Shown: piece by piece, positions 46,320-55,927 of the stretch
How positions within the stretch are numbered: position 1 is the first letter of the stretch
Layout of the letters: every line of letters begins with the position of its first letter
Origin: Halorussus litoreus
GTDB taxonomy: Archaea > Halobacteriota > Halobacteria > Halobacteriales > Haladaptataceae
Assembly: GCF_003382685.1 (NCBI RefSeq)
Contig: NZ_QLVG01000017.1
Location: 1 to 64,000, forward strand
Direction of reading: 5' to 3'
Length of the DNA stretch: 64,000 bases
The notes under the pieces: generated by a model
What the model was told of the DNA's origin: nothing
Seen by the model: only the letters and a program-made list of their open reading frames with translations
Database searches by the model: none
Position numbers and translations under genes: made by a program

Positions 46320-46784
46320 ATGGAACTCGATGATACCGACCGAGCGATCCTCGAAGCGCTGCAGCAGGACGCGAGAACGCCGTTCAGCGAGATCGCGCGC
46401 CGCATCGACATGTCGAGCGCGACGGTCCACGACCGCGTGAACCGGATGGAGGAAGCTGGCGTCATCGAAGGCTATCACGCGAAGGTCGACCCCAAAGCGC
46501 TCGACTACGGCATCTCGGCCGTCGTGGGTCTACAGGTCGAGCAGGGCCAGGAGCAGGACACCCTCGACCGACTCGAGAGCATCCCGGGCGTCCAGCAGGT
46601 CCACCTCACGACCGGCTCGTGGGACGTGCTGATGCGCGTGTACGCCGAGGACGCCGACCGACTCCGCGAGCTCATGTTCGAGAACATCGCCCAGATGGAG
46701 GGCTTCGCCCGCTCGCAGACCATGGTCGTTCTCGGCACGCCGTACGAGAGCGAGGAGCTGCCCATCGACGCGACCGAGAAGTGA
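46320..46784 (+). CDS. Lrp/AsnC family transcriptional regulator
   Basis: The 154-residue regulator has an N-terminal winged helix (LDDTDRAILEALQQDARTPF and SSATVHDRVNRMEEAG) and a C-terminal RAM ligand domain (VVGLQVEQGQEQ, VHLTTGSWDVLMRVY). Such proteins form octamers and sense amino acids. The target is unknown; the adjacent genes do not form a clear amino-acid operon. The start is set by the TATA spacing and the family N-terminus MELDDTDRAIL. Confidence 0.95.
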   Translation: MELDDTDRAILEALQQDARTPFSEIARRIDMSSATVHDRVNRMEEAGVIEGYHAKVDPKALDYGISAVVGLQVEQGQEQDTLDRLESIPGVQQVHLTTGSWDVLMRVYAEDADRLRELMFENIAQMEGFARSQTMVVLGTPYESEELPIDATEK

Positions 46785-46965
46785 CCTGTCTCGCGCGACG
46801 ACCTTCGGGTACCGACTTCCGTGACGACGGCCGTCAGTCACGCGGAGCGCTTGCTGTCTCGAACGCCAGTACCGGTGTGCTACCCCACCGGGACGCGCCA
46901 ACCAACCGCGACGCGACCGTCGCGAGACCGGAACCGTAAAACCGTCAGCTTTCCCCTTGGCAAAC

Positions 46966-48093
46966 ATGAGCACCGCAACGGAGGACATCGACACGGAACG
47001 CCTGTGGGGCGGCACGGTTACGGCCCTCCTCGCCGCGCTCGTGGGCGGCGCACTCGCGTTCCCCGAGCGAGTGTACTACGGCTTCATCTGGCACTACTTC
47101 TGGGGGCCGGTGGAGGCCGACGCCAAGAGCGCGGTGTGTGCCGCGTACGACGGCGGCTCCGTCTCGTACCTCTACGACAGCGGGGCCTGCGCCGCGGCGG
47201 CCGAACCGGTCGCCTATCCCGGGTACACGCTGGTCTCGGAGGTCGGCTACGCGCTCACGATGCTGCTCGCGCTCATCGGGGTCGTCTTCCTGCTCAAGCG
47301 ACTCGACATCGGGCGCGACCGGACCCTGTTCTACGCGCTGTTCCCGTACATGCTGCTCGGCGGGGCGCTCCGCGTGGTCGAGGACGCGTTCGACGGGCTC
47401 TCGGCCGCGGAGGCCGCCATCTCGTTCCCGTGGAACACCCTCATCATCAGCCCGGTCATCTACTTCACGATGTTCGGGATCACCCTCGTCGCGCTGGTGG
47501 GGAGCGTCGGACTCGCCGATCGCGAGTTCATGCCCGACTACCAGTACGCCGTCGCGGGCGTCGGTTCCGCTCTACTCGCGATTTCGGTCGGCTACCTCGG
47601 GTTCCTCGCGGCCACCACCGAGTACGTCGAGTTCTACCCCCAGATCACCGCGGTCGTCCTCGGCGGAGCTACCCTCGTGACGTGGCTCGCCTGGATCGGT
47701 ATCGGCCGCTACGCCCCCGAGATCAACGCGGGGACTCGCCGGATGGGGATCGTCGTGCTCTGGGCCCACTCGGTCGACGGCGTCGCGAACGTCGTCGGCA
47801 TCGACTGGGCGAAGGAGCTCGGTCTCCCGCAGGACCTCGTTCCCAAGCATCCGGTCAACGCCGCGCTCATCGAAGTCGGCGAGCTGTTCCCCGAGACGAT
47901 ACAGCACTTCCTCGGCACCGCGTGGCCGTTCCTCGTCGTGAAGGTCGCGGCCGCGACGTTCGTCATCTGGGTGTTCGACGAGCAGATCTTCGACGAGAGC
48001 CCGCGCTACGCCATCCTGTTGCTCGTCGCCATCGTCGCGGTCGGTCTCGGCCCCGGTACACGGGACATGCTCCGGGCGACGTTCGGCGTGTAG
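46966..48093 (+). CDS. DUF63 family membrane protein
   Basis: The 375-residue protein has about eight membrane segments, beginning at residue 17-40 ([18 protein letters not shown]). It shows typical DUF63 stretches: [33 protein letters not shown], and [18 protein letters not shown]. The conserved polar residues His-x-Asp and Arg-x-x-Glu-Asp lie within membranes, hinting at an enzyme or transporter. Its function is unknown. The ATG at 46966 is preferred over a TTG three codons earlier. Confidence 0.92.
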   Translation: MSTATEDIDTERLWGGTVTALLAALVGGALAFPERVYYGFIWHYFWGPVEADAKSAVCAAYDGGSVSYLYDSGACAAAAEPVAYPGYTLVSEVGYALTMLLALIGVVFLLKRLDIGRDRTLFYALFPYMLLGGALRVVEDAFDGLSAAEAAISFPWNTLIISPVIYFTMFGITLVALVGSVGLADREFMPDYQYAVAGVGSALLAISVGYLGFLAATTEYVEFYPQITAVVLGGATLVTWLAWIGIGRYAPEINAGTRRMGIVVLWAHSVDGVANVVGIDWAKELGLPQDLVPKHPVNAALIEVGELFPETIQHFLGTAWPFLVVKVAAATFVIWVFDEQIFDESPRYAILLLVAIVAVGLGPGTRDMLRATFGV

Positions 48094-48193
48094 AATCGAC
48101 CGCCGAAGTTCAGGCTTTTTCTGCGGCGTTCAGGGGTATCCGCCGGCCGAAGTGCACCGCCCCCGACCGAAATTCACAGCCGACAGCCGAAGT

Positions 48194-48388
48194 TCACGTC
48201 TGCCGGCCGAATCCGTCCCCACCGACTCGCTCCAGCGTAGCTTCCGGCACGTACCGACCGCCGCAGTTCGGGCACTCCGCGACCTCGACCGATTCACTCA
48301 CCGGGAACGCCAGCGCCTCCGGCGGAACTTCGCGCCGCGCGAGCGACCCGCCGCAGTTCGCACAGCCGAGGTCGTACTCGGAAGTCAC
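48194..48388 (-). CDS. Small double-CxxC zinc-ribbon protein
   Basis: The product of about 64 residues contains CANCG near its start and CPNCGGRYVPE near the end, a complete zinc ribbon. The GTG at 48388 (VTSEYDLGCANC) is taken as the start; another GTG lies two codons upstream. The function is unknown. The C-terminal codons overlap a short direct repeat, CCGAAGTTCAC, that recurs across the gap to the DUF63 gene. Confidence 0.6.
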   Translation of the reverse strand: MTSEYDLGCANCGGSLARREVPPEALAFPVSESVEVAECPNCGGRYVPEATLERVGGDGFGRQT

Positions 48389-48722
48389 GCACACACCCCA
48401 CAGTACTGCCTAATAGACCGTGACATACGGTAGCAAGTAGGTCGGGGTTCGGCATAAAACCTCGCTCGGTCGACGGAGAGAAGACTGAAATGAACGCGAC
48501 CCCGCCTCGCCCGTTCAGTCCGCCGGCGGACAACCAGCGTCCGCCGGGCCTGTGCTCGCATCCGCTCGCACAGATGCCAGGGGTGGCCGACTGGTTCACC
48601 AGTCGAACCTGAGAGGATGAGCAGCAGTCTCTGAACAACACTGACGGGCGAGGGAGCGATGTTCGGACACCGCAAACCGACTCGGTGGCTTTAGGCACCT
48701 CCGGTGGCTACCCCGAGTCAAG
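48389..48722. other. Intergenic gap before ksgA with a decayed family B remnant
   Basis: About 48487-48530 reads GACTGAAATGAACGCGACCC and, inverted, GGCGGACTGAACGGGCG. These are both ends of a family B element brought close together with the inner stems missing. A hairpin CCGGCGGAC/GTCCGCCGG follows. Nothing else is recognised. Confidence 0.5.
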
Positions 48723-49676
48723 ATGACCGACTCGCGCCGTTCCGGGGATGCCGACAGGGACTCCCACGCGCCGAAGAGGGACCCCGACGCGCTGCTCCGA
48801 CGGGCTGGCGTCCGCGGGAACCCCGACAGGGACCAGCACTTCCTCGTGGACGACCGGGTGCTCGACAGGCTGCCGGGGTACGCGAAAAGCGAGGCCCAAC
48901 GGGCCTCGGATAGTCGAGCGGCAGCGCCGCGAGACGACGCCGACCTCTCGCACGTCCTCGAAATCGGGCCCGGAACCGGCGCGCTGACCGACCGCCTGCT
49001 CGCGGTCGGCGACCACGTGACCGCGATCGAGCGCGACCCGGACCTCGCGGCGTTCCTCCGCGAGGAGTTCGCCGACGAGATCGCCGCGGACCGCCTGACC
49101 GTCGTCGAGGGTGACGCGCTCGACGTCGACCTCCCCGACTTTACGGCCTCCATCTCGAACCTGCCGTACGGCGTCTCAAGCGAGATCGCGTTCCGGCTGC
49201 TCCCCCGGAAGCGCCCGACCGTGCTCATGTTCCAACGGGAGTTCGCCGAGCGGATGGCCGCCGAGCCGGGGACCGACGACTACGGCCGGCTCTCGGTGAG
49301 CGCCCAGCACTACGCCGACGTGGAGGTGGTCGAACCGGTGCCGAAGGAGGCGTTCTCGCCGCCGCCCGCGGTCGAGAGCGCGGTGGTCCGGACCGTCCCG
49401 CGCGACCCCGACTACGAGGTCGACGACGAGGAGTTCTTCCTCGGGTTCGTGAAAGCCGTGTTCACCCAGCGGCGCAAGACCATTCGGAACGCCATCCGGA
49501 ACACCGCCCACATCTCCGGGCTGGCGGACGCCGACGCCGCGGTCGACGCCATCGCGGCGGGAGAGACGCCCCTCGACCCGGACGTGCTAGGCAAACGCGC
49601 TGGCAACGTCGCCCCCGAGACGTTCGCGGCGCTGGCGAGCGCGGCGGCAGAGTACGGCGGAGGTGTGAATCGGTGA
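48723..49676 (+). CDS. ksgA: 16S rRNA dimethyladenosine transferase KsgA/Dim1
   Basis: KsgA dimethylates two adjacent adenines near the 3' end of 16S rRNA in late small-subunit assembly. The 317-residue protein has DQHFLVDDRVLDR, motif I LEIGPGTGALTDRLL, the acidic loop VEGDALDVDLPD and motif IV SNLPYGVSSE. The MscS gene starts within its stop (GTGA overlap) and a HemK-like gene follows likewise, so the three are one operon. In other archaea ksgA often follows L21e-Rpb4-DUF655, which here lies 20 kb upstream. Confidence 0.96.
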   Translation: MTDSRRSGDADRDSHAPKRDPDALLRRAGVRGNPDRDQHFLVDDRVLDRLPGYAKSEAQRASDSRAAAPRDDADLSHVLEIGPGTGALTDRLLAVGDHVTAIERDPDLAAFLREEFADEIAADRLTVVEGDALDVDLPDFTASISNLPYGVSSEIAFRLLPRKRPTVLMFQREFAERMAAEPGTDDYGRLSVSAQHYADVEVVEPVPKEAFSPPPAVESAVVRTVPRDPDYEVDDEEFFLGFVKAVFTQRRKTIRNAIRNTAHISGLADADAAVDAIAAGETPLDPDVLGKRAGNVAPETFAALASAAAEYGGGVNR

Positions 49677-50875
49677 TCGGCGAGATCCTCGCCGTGCTCG
49701 CCTCCATCGTGGACCGGCTCGCGGGGTTCACCGAGACCGACCTACGGCTCGCCGTGACGGCGTTCGTCGTCCTCCTCGGGGCGGGAAGCGTCGTCGTCGC
49801 TCGCCGAGTGCGACTTCGCCTTCGCGAGCGGTTCCACGACAACGTCGCGGACGTGGCGTACACCGCTACGGTCGGCCTCGTTCTGACGGCCGGGGTGCTC
49901 GCGCTTCTCGTCCTCTGGGGCGTCGGTGACGACGTGTCGCAGGTGCTGGCTGAGTTCAGCGGCCCGATTAGCAAGGGGGTCACGGTCGCGCTCGCGCTGA
50001 GCGTCCTCGGAATCGCGTACGTCGCGAACGGGGTCGTCAAGCGCGCCATCGACAGGTTCGCCGACGACCACGACACCATCACGGAACACCAGAGCGAGAT
50101 CGTCTACCGGGTCTGCCAGCTGACGGTGTACGTCGCGGCCGTCGCGGTCATCCTCGGGATGTGGGACGTCGACCTCAGCGGCCTGCTCGTCGGCGCGGGG
50201 TTCCTCGGCATCGTGGTCGGGATGGCCGCCCGCCAGACGCTCGGGTCGCTGCTCGCGGGGTTCGTGTTGATGTTCTCCCGGCCGTTCGAGATCGGCGACT
50301 GGGTGCAGATCGACGACGAGGAGGGAATCGTGACCGACATCTCCATCGTCAACACCCGCATCCAGACGTTCGACGGCGAGTACGTGATGATCCCCAACGA
50401 CATCGTGAGCGGGCGCAAGATCGTCAACAAGAGCCGGAAGGGGCGTCTCCGCCTCGAAATAGAGGTGGGCGTCGACTACGAGTCGGACGTCGAGCGCGCC
50501 GCCGAGGTCGCCAAGGCCGCGACCAAGGACCTCGACGAGATCATGAAGGTGCCGACCCCGAAGGTCGTGCTCAAGGAGTTCGGCGACTCCGCGGTGACGC
50601 TGGGCCTCCGGGTGTGGATCGACAAGCCGAGCGCCCGTCGACAGTGGCGGGCCCGCACCGCGGTCATCGGATCGGTCAAGGCCGCATTCGACAGCGAAGG
50701 CATCAAGATCCCCTTCCCGCAGCGCGAACTCACCGGCCGCGAGGAGTCGGGCGGTTTCCACCTCACCGAGGAGTCGGCCGCGCCCGCGCCGACGGGTGAC
50801 GGGCCGCGCTCGAAGAGCGAGGGGGTTGGCGAAGGTGGTAGCGACGGGATTAGCGAGGAGGTCGTCGAAGAGTGA
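49673..50875 (+). CDS. MscS-type mechanosensitive channel
   Basis: The 400-residue membrane protein has about four N-terminal helices (from AVTAFVVLLGAGSVV). The pore helix GLLVGAGFLGIVVGMAARQT (about 172-191) follows, then the beta domain with PFEIGDWVQIDDEEGIV and VMIPNDIVSGR, then an alpha/beta C-terminus and a charged tail. It relieves osmotic pressure. It starts at a GTG inside the ksgA stop codon and its own stop overlaps the next start, so translation is coupled on both sides. Confidence 0.94.
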   Translation: MIGEILAVLASIVDRLAGFTETDLRLAVTAFVVLLGAGSVVVARRVRLRLRERFHDNVADVAYTATVGLVLTAGVLALLVLWGVGDDVSQVLAEFSGPISKGVTVALALSVLGIAYVANGVVKRAIDRFADDHDTITEHQSEIVYRVCQLTVYVAAVAVILGMWDVDLSGLLVGAGFLGIVVGMAARQTLGSLLAGFVLMFSRPFEIGDWVQIDDEEGIVTDISIVNTRIQTFDGEYVMIPNDIVSGRKIVNKSRKGRLRLEIEVGVDYESDVERAAEVAKAATKDLDEIMKVPTPKVVLKEFGDSAVTLGLRVWIDKPSARRQWRARTAVIGSVKAAFDSEGIKIPFPQRELTGREESGGFHLTEESAAPAPTGDGPRSKSEGVGEGGSDGISEEVVEE

Positions 50876-51453
50876 CCGATCTCGCAGACCGCCGGGACGC
50901 CGAAACGGCGGTGTACCAGCCCGCGGAGGACTCCGGCCTGCTCGCCGACGCCGCGATAGCGGACATGAAACGGGACTCCGTCGAACTCGCGCTGGAGGTC
51001 GGCACCGGGTCGGGCTACGTCGCCGACCGCGTCGCCGAGGAGACCGGCGCGCGCGTGCTTGGGTCGGACGTGAACCCCCACGCCTGCGCGCAGGCCCGCG
51101 AGCGCGGCGTCGAAGCCGTCAGGGCCGACCTCGTCACGCCGTTCCGCGATGGGGTCTTCGACGCGGTGCTGTTCAACCCGCCCTATCTGCCGACCGACCC
51201 CGAAGTCGAGCGCGACGACTGGATGGAGGTCGCGCTCTCGGGCGGCGAGGACGGACTCGCGGTCGTGGAGCCGTTCCTCGACGCGGTCGGTCGGGTGCTG
51301 ACGCCCGAGGGGGTCGTCTACCTGCTGGTCAGCAGCCTCGCGGATGTCGACGAAGTAGTCGAGCGCGCGGCCGCTCGGGGATTCTCGGCGGTCGCGCTCC
51401 GCGACGAGTCGTTCCCGTTCGAGACGCTGACCGTGCTGAAACTCGTCCGCTAG
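50872..51453 (+). CDS. HemK2/PrmC-like methyltransferase
   Basis: This 193-residue Rossmann-fold enzyme has the SAM loop LEVGTGSGYVADRV and the NPPY motif (FNPPYLPTDPEVE, about 102-114) that marks N5-glutamine or adenine-N6 methyltransferases. Archaeal members methylate the GGQ glutamine of release factor aRF1 with a Trm112 partner. The GTG start overlaps the mscS stop (GTGA). Length matches the short archaeal form without the extra N-terminal domain. Confidence 0.92.
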   Translation: MTDLADRRDAETAVYQPAEDSGLLADAAIADMKRDSVELALEVGTGSGYVADRVAEETGARVLGSDVNPHACAQARERGVEAVRADLVTPFRDGVFDAVLFNPPYLPTDPEVERDDWMEVALSGGEDGLAVVEPFLDAVGRVLTPEGVVYLLVSSLADVDEVVERAAARGFSAVALRDESFPFETLTVLKLVR

Positions 51454-51542
51454 CGGCCTGTCGCTACATCTCGGGGTTCCATCACTCGATTTCGTGGGGT
51501 GTGACACCACACCGCCATGAATGCGAGTAATTTCCTAAGAAG

Positions 51543-51553
51543 AAAATATTAAG
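51543..51553 (+). promoter_or_regulatory. TATA box of the metE-type operon
   Basis: AAAATATTAAG is centred about 32 nt before the ATG at 51580, in the AT-richest part of the 126-nt gap. Confidence 0.65.
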
Positions 51554-51579
51554 CCTCAGCATTCCGTAGGTCGTGACAC

Positions 51580-52590
51580 ATGACCGAGCGCATCGCGACG
51601 ACGCCGGGGGTCTACCCGCTCCCGGACTGGGCGAAGGGGGACCTCGCCGACCTGAAAGGCCATCAGAAGCACGACCTCGTCGACGGCGACGAGGGCGAGG
51701 AGACCACGGCCGTGTACGAGGAGGCTCGTGCCGAGGTACTCGACCGCCAGCAGAACGCGGGTCTCGACCGCGTCGTGGAGGGCCAGCTCCGTTGGGACGA
51801 CATGCTGGCCCACCCGCTGGCGGTCCACGATTCGGTCGAGACGCGGGGCATCGTCCGGTACTACGACAACAACAACTTCTACCGTGAGCCCGTCGTGACC
51901 GGCGACCTCGCGTTCGACGGCGACGTGGCGACCGAACTCGACGCCGCGAGCGAACTGGTGGACGACGCCGACGAGCTTCAGGCGGTCGTCCCCGGGCCGT
52001 ACTCGCTCGCGGACCTCGCCACCGACGAGTACTACGGCGACGACGACGCGTTCCTCGACGCCATCGCGGAGTTCCTCGCGGGCGAAGTCGAGGCGTTCCC
52101 CGAGGTCGAGACGCTGTTCGTCCTCGAACCCTCGCTAGTGGAGAACCCGCCCGCGGACGGCGAGGACGAGCGCGCCAGCGAAGCCATCGACACCGTTGCG
52201 AGCGCTGCTGTCGCGGAGACTGACGTCGTCGTCCACACCTACTGGGGCGCGCTGGACGAGAAGGTCCACGCTCACCTGCTCGACGCCGACTTCGATGCGC
52301 TGGGGTACGACTTCGTGGCGAACCACGAGGACAACCTCTACAACATCAACGAGTACGGCACCAAGGAGTCCATCGCGGCCGGGGTCGTCGACGGGCAGAA
52401 CACGCTGGTCGAGGACGCCGGGCAGATCGCCGAGCGCGCCGACTGGCTGGAGGAGAACACGCCCGCGGCCGACTTCGAGTCGATCTACCTGACGACGAAC
52501 ACCGAGCTGTTCTACCTACCGTACTCGACGTTCGAGCAGAAGCTCGCCGCGCTGGGTGAGGCCACCGAGATCGCGGAGGTGAAAGCGTGA
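51580..52590 (+). CDS. MetE/UroD-like methyltransferase, first of a pair
   Basis: The 336-residue protein belongs to the cobalamin-independent methionine synthase superfamily (beta/alpha barrel). It opens TERIATTPGVYPLPDWAKGDL and shows AVVPGPYSLADLATDEYY, ETLFVLEPSLVENPP and VVHTYWGALDEK, counterparts of barrel strands. The canonical zinc Cys of MetE is not obvious, suggesting a role different from its neighbour or a partner role. The next gene starts inside its stop (GTGA overlap). The pair is typical of haloarchaea. Confidence 0.85.
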   Translation: MTERIATTPGVYPLPDWAKGDLADLKGHQKHDLVDGDEGEETTAVYEEARAEVLDRQQNAGLDRVVEGQLRWDDMLAHPLAVHDSVETRGIVRYYDNNNFYREPVVTGDLAFDGDVATELDAASELVDDADELQAVVPGPYSLADLATDEYYGDDDAFLDAIAEFLAGEVEAFPEVETLFVLEPSLVENPPADGEDERASEAIDTVASAAVAETDVVVHTYWGALDEKVHAHLLDADFDALGYDFVANHEDNLYNINEYGTKESIAAGVVDGQNTLVEDAGQIAERADWLEENTPAADFESIYLTTNTELFYLPYSTFEQKLAALGEATEIAEVKA

Positions 52591-53654
52591 GTCGGAATCG
52601 CGAGCAGTTCCGACCCGAAGGACACCCGAACGACCACTTCCTGCTGACGACGGTAGTCGGCTCGTATCCGAAGCCGAAGTGGGTCGACCGGGCTCGGGAT
52701 CTGTACGAGGACGACGAGGCAGATTTCGACGACGCGGCGTGGCAGGAGGCCAAGGACGACGCCGCGCGGCTCATCACCGGGGAGCACGAGCGAGCCGGCC
52801 TCGACGTGGTGGTCGACGGCGAGATGCGACGCAACGAGATGGTCGAGTACTTCGCCCACCGCATCGACGGCTACGAGTTCAACGGGCCAGTGAAGGTGTG
52901 GGGTCACAACACCTTCGACAAGCCGTCGGTCGTCTCGGACGTCGAATACGACGAGACGTGGCTGGTCGACGAGTACGAGTTCACCGCGAGTGTGACGGAC
53001 CGACCGGTCAAGGTACCCATCACGGGGCCGTACACGCTGGCGAACTGGAGCTTCAACGAGGCGTACGACGACACCGAGTCGCTGTCCCACGACCTCGCGG
53101 ATCTGGTCAACACCGAGGTCGAGAAGCTGGTCGAGGCCGGCGCGCGCTACGTCCAGATCGACGAGCCCGCGCTGGCGACCACACCCGACGACCACGCTAT
53201 CGTGGGCGACTGTCTGGAGCGCATCGCGGACGGGATTCCCGAGGACGTTCGCATCGGGCTCCACGTCTGCTACGGCGACTACTCGCGCATCTACCCGGAG
53301 ATCCTGGAATTCCCGGTCGACGAGTTCGACCTCGAACTCGCGAACGGCGACTACGACCAGCTCGACGTGTTCACGGAGCCGGAGTTCACCGCGGACCTCG
53401 CGCTCGGCGTGGTCGACGCCCACGACGCCGACGTGGAGTCGGTCGAGCAAATCAAGACGAACATTCGGAAGGGCCTCGAAGTCGTGCCGCCCGAGCAGTT
53501 GACGGTCAGCCCGGACTGCGGCGTGAAGCTCCTCCCGCGCGAGGTGGCCTACGAGAAGATGGCGAACCTCGTGCGCGCCGCCCGCGAGGTCGAGCAGGAA
53601 CTGGACGCAGGCGAGATCGAGGTCGACCGGTCGGCCGCGACCGCCGACGACTGA
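52587..53654 (+). CDS. Methionine synthase, archaeal core MetE type
   Basis: The 355-residue enzyme corresponds to the catalytic C-terminal barrel of MetE. Visible blocks are TVVGSYPKPKWVDR, VDGEMRRNEMVEYF, ITGPYTLANW, RYVQIDEPAL, LHVCYGDYSRIYPE with the zinc His and Cys, and SPDCGVKLLPR with the second Cys. Archaeal MetE of this length takes methyl groups from a corrinoid protein or folate. The GTG start overlaps the preceding stop. With the trans-sulfuration enzyme at 27 kb it supports methionine synthesis. Confidence 0.93.
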   Translation: MSRNREQFRPEGHPNDHFLLTTVVGSYPKPKWVDRARDLYEDDEADFDDAAWQEAKDDAARLITGEHERAGLDVVVDGEMRRNEMVEYFAHRIDGYEFNGPVKVWGHNTFDKPSVVSDVEYDETWLVDEYEFTASVTDRPVKVPITGPYTLANWSFNEAYDDTESLSHDLADLVNTEVEKLVEAGARYVQIDEPALATTPDDHAIVGDCLERIADGIPEDVRIGLHVCYGDYSRIYPEILEFPVDEFDLELANGDYDQLDVFTEPEFTADLALGVVDAHDADVESVEQIKTNIRKGLEVVPPEQLTVSPDCGVKLLPREVAYEKMANLVRAAREVEQELDAGEIEVDRSAATADD

Positions 53655-53884
53655 CCGGACGAAATCCCAGTACTGGCGCTCGTCGGAAGGGCTGACAGGC
53701 GGCGCGCTAACTCGCAACCGAAACGCTGCGCGCCGCACAACCGCGGACGCGTTCCGGCCCTGCTCACGTCACGGGCCGGTTTCGTCCCGCTCTCGTATTT
53801 GAATCTTTGCGTGAAGTTCCGGTAGAGTTCAAATAAGTGCAACTAACTCCCCGTTTCGAGCAGTGAATCGATCCACAATCCTGG

Positions 53885-54000
53885 CGGACTGAAAGGGCGA
53901 GGGCGGTTCGGCGAACCCCGACGACACAAGCACTGCAGCGACCGCAGGGAGCGGAGTGCGCAGCGAGTCGCGGGAGCCGAACCGCCCGAGGGCTTTCGAG
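53885..54000 (+). repeat. Family B structured element, copy B3
   Basis: It starts GCGGACTGAAAGGGCGAGG and ends GAGGGCTTTCGAGG. The outer stem GGGCGGTTCGGC/GCCGAACCGCCC has different bases from B1, B2 and B4 but pairs perfectly. The interior differs more and includes GCACT/AGTGC. Confidence 0.7.
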
Positions 54001-54033
54001 GATTTCTCGAAGTTCGACTGGCTTATCTAAACG

Positions 54034-54190
54034 CGACCTACTGCTTGAGCCTCGGAGATACCGCACAGCAACTGCACCGCGACCGCGAGAGCCTCTCAGC
54101 CCTCCCCAGCCTCGCCGACCGCATGAAAGCGGTCGGCTCCCTCGCGCGCTAGGGCGCGGCGCGCGAACGCGCCGCGCCCAAACGCGCGCC
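54034..54190 (+). repeat. Family A element, copy A5
   Basis: It lacks the AGCTAGCT head but has TACTGCTTGAGCCTCGG, the ACCGC stretch, CCTCCCCAGCCTC, CCCTCGCGCG and a long hairpin GGCGCGGCGCG/CGCGCCGCGCC (54153-54163 with 54168-54178). The hairpin is longer than in other copies yet still perfectly paired. Confidence 0.7.
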
Positions 54191-54398
54191 GGGCAGAAGG
54201 GTAAATCATCGCGCGCCCGCTGAAGGACGACCCGCGCGCAGAGGGAGAACGACGAGACAGCGATACGGGGATGGTCAGTCACTGTCGAAAGATCGGAAAA
54301 CCCGCCAGTCCGAGAATCCCGCTGTTCGTCTCGATTCGTAATTACTCGCCCGGTCCGAACGAAACGGGTTTTCCGTTCCCGGCCCGTACTCCCGGCAA

Positions 54399-54824
54399 AT
54401 GGCCGAGGTTCCGTTCCATTACATCGACCTGCGGGCGTTCTGCTACGCGACCGAGGACGACAAGCGCGTCGAGGACGCGCTCCGCACGTTCCTCCCCGAG
54501 GAGTTCGAGATCGAGCGCGCCGAGAGCGAGGGCCACTTCGGCAATCGCATTTTGGTGCTGTCCGCCCGAGTCGAGAACGCCGACGAGATGCGCCACGTGC
54601 TCTCGCAGGTGGCCGAACTCCCGGACGTCGACCGGTTGGTAGACGAACTCGACGAGCGCGTCGACGACAACTGCTCGCTGTTCCTCCGGTTCGACAAGCA
54701 GGCGGCCACCCGCGGCGAAGTCGCGCTCGGCGACGGCATCACCTTCCGCGCGAAGGTCGAGGCCTACCCCTCGAAGAAGCCGAAGGCGGTCGAGAACGCC
54801 CGCGAGGCGCTGTCGGGACTCTGA
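54399..54824 (+). CDS. Archaeal RNA-binding protein (COG1325 type)
   Basis: The 141-residue protein starts MAEVPFHYIDLRAFCYATED. It has EGHFGNRILVLSARVENADE and a C-terminal half with NCSLFLRFDKQAATRGEVAL. These are typical of the small archaeal family annotated as RNA-binding and linked to exosome genes. No catalytic residues are evident. It stands alone here after a repeat-filled gap. The ATG at 54399 is the family start. Confidence 0.82.
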   Translation: MAEVPFHYIDLRAFCYATEDDKRVEDALRTFLPEEFEIERAESEGHFGNRILVLSARVENADEMRHVLSQVAELPDVDRLVDELDERVDDNCSLFLRFDKQAATRGEVALGDGITFRAKVEAYPSKKPKAVENAREALSGL

Positions 54825-54914
54825 GCGTCGCACGGCTCTGAAACTGCTTCGTCGCCGACGAAAACGAGACAGGTCAATTCCGAAGCCGGATCGGTTCTGG
54901 AGGACTTGGGCCGG

Positions 54915-55070
54915 TCAGTGGGCGGTGAAGCCGTCGATTACCTCGTCGCAGTCCGGACACGCGACCATCTCCGAGCCGGTGGACTTGCCGCCGAGCGGGT
55001 CGCCGTTGCGCTGCACCTGAGAACTCGTTCGTCGATCCAGATCTGAACCGCAATGTGGACATTCTATCAT
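54915..55070 (-). CDS. 51-residue double-CxxC zinc-ribbon protein
   Basis: The short protein begins MIECPHCGSDL and ends VACPDCDEVIDGFTAH, two CxxC pairs forming one zinc ribbon. The ATG at 55070 directly precedes the first CxxC as in related haloarchaeal mini-proteins; the open frame continues 18 codons upstream to another ATG. Its role is unknown; such ribbons often bind nucleic acid or partner proteins. Confidence 0.65.
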   Translation of the reverse strand: MIECPHCGSDLDRRTSSQVQRNGDPLGGKSTGSEMVACPDCDEVIDGFTAH

Positions 55071-55209
55071 AGCTCTCACCGGACGTTCCGTGACAACAGC
55101 TATCATTACCCGCACTACACGCATATACTTTGTGCTCTAAAATATTATTTCCTACACGATTGCCCCGAGTAGAGTTCTGGGGCGTCTCGAAATCGTTGCC
55201 GCTGGCCCC

Positions 55210-55805
55210 TCACGACCCTGGAAGGATGTCCCCGAGAGCGGCTCCGAGCGACATCGCCGCGAACGTCACCGATATCTGGCAGAGCGCCAGCCACGGGTCG
55301 GCCCAGTCGACGCGGCCCCAGACCGTCATCAGGACCCCGGCGGTCGCGAACGAGATGGTCAGTACGCCCGCGAGCCTGCGGGGGATCACGCCGAACAGCG
55401 GCTCGTGGATCTCGACCTGCTGGATCTCGGCGACGTACAGCACGCCGATGACGATTCCGACCGCGCCGAGAATCGTCGCGACGAACGCCAGCGGATGCGC
55501 GGCGAGGAACTCCCCGATTTCGAGGGTGCCGCCCTCCACGAGCATCGGCACGCCAAACACCACGCTGCCCACCAGCGCCTCCGCGGCGTCGTGGCGGTCG
55601 AATCCCCGGATGACCCGCCCGAACGCGCCGGGGGTCTGGACCCGGCGCGCCACCCGGATGGTCTCGCGGACCTGCTCGCGCTCCTCGGGGTCGTCGACGG
55701 TCTCCTCGAGTTCTTCGAGTTCGTCGAGCAGGTCGTCCATCTCGTGGTCGGGGTTCGAGGAGCCGCCCGACCGCTCGGCCCTCGACCCGCGTCCGCGCTC
55801 GCTCA
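55210..55805 (-). CDS. DUF2391 family membrane protein
   Basis: The 198-residue product has an acidic helical N-terminus (MDDLLDELEELEETVDDPEE, coiled-coil-like) followed by four membrane helices. They begin at about residue 80 (LVGSVVFGVPMLVEGGTL) and 103 (FVATILGAVGIVIGVLYVA). FDRHDAAEALVGSVVFG is a family stretch. Its function is unknown. The ATG at 55805 is preferred; the longer upstream frame overlaps the divergent SDR control region. Confidence 0.8.
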
Positions 55806-55927
55806 TGCGTGGCGACTCACGCCCACCGGACAAAAATTGCAAGGTCGCGAACACCGACGTCCTAATCGATACGGCCCCAATCGCCGAGGTCGCAAACCCC
55901 AAGGCCGCCGGGTGTGGTACTCGAAGT

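Larger units (their letters stand above)
53655..54398. other. 744-nt gap with family B copy B3 and family A copy A5
   Basis: No gene is supported. Family B copy B3 (53885-54000) is followed after 30 nt by family A copy A5 (54034-54190), the only place where the two families lie side by side. The rest is unassigned. Confidence 0.65.

Noticed and set aside
48560-48660. Possible tRNA or C/D box RNA in the gap before ksgA
   Set aside because: No cloverleaf or T-loop consensus could be formed, and the C-like and D-like boxes are too close together.
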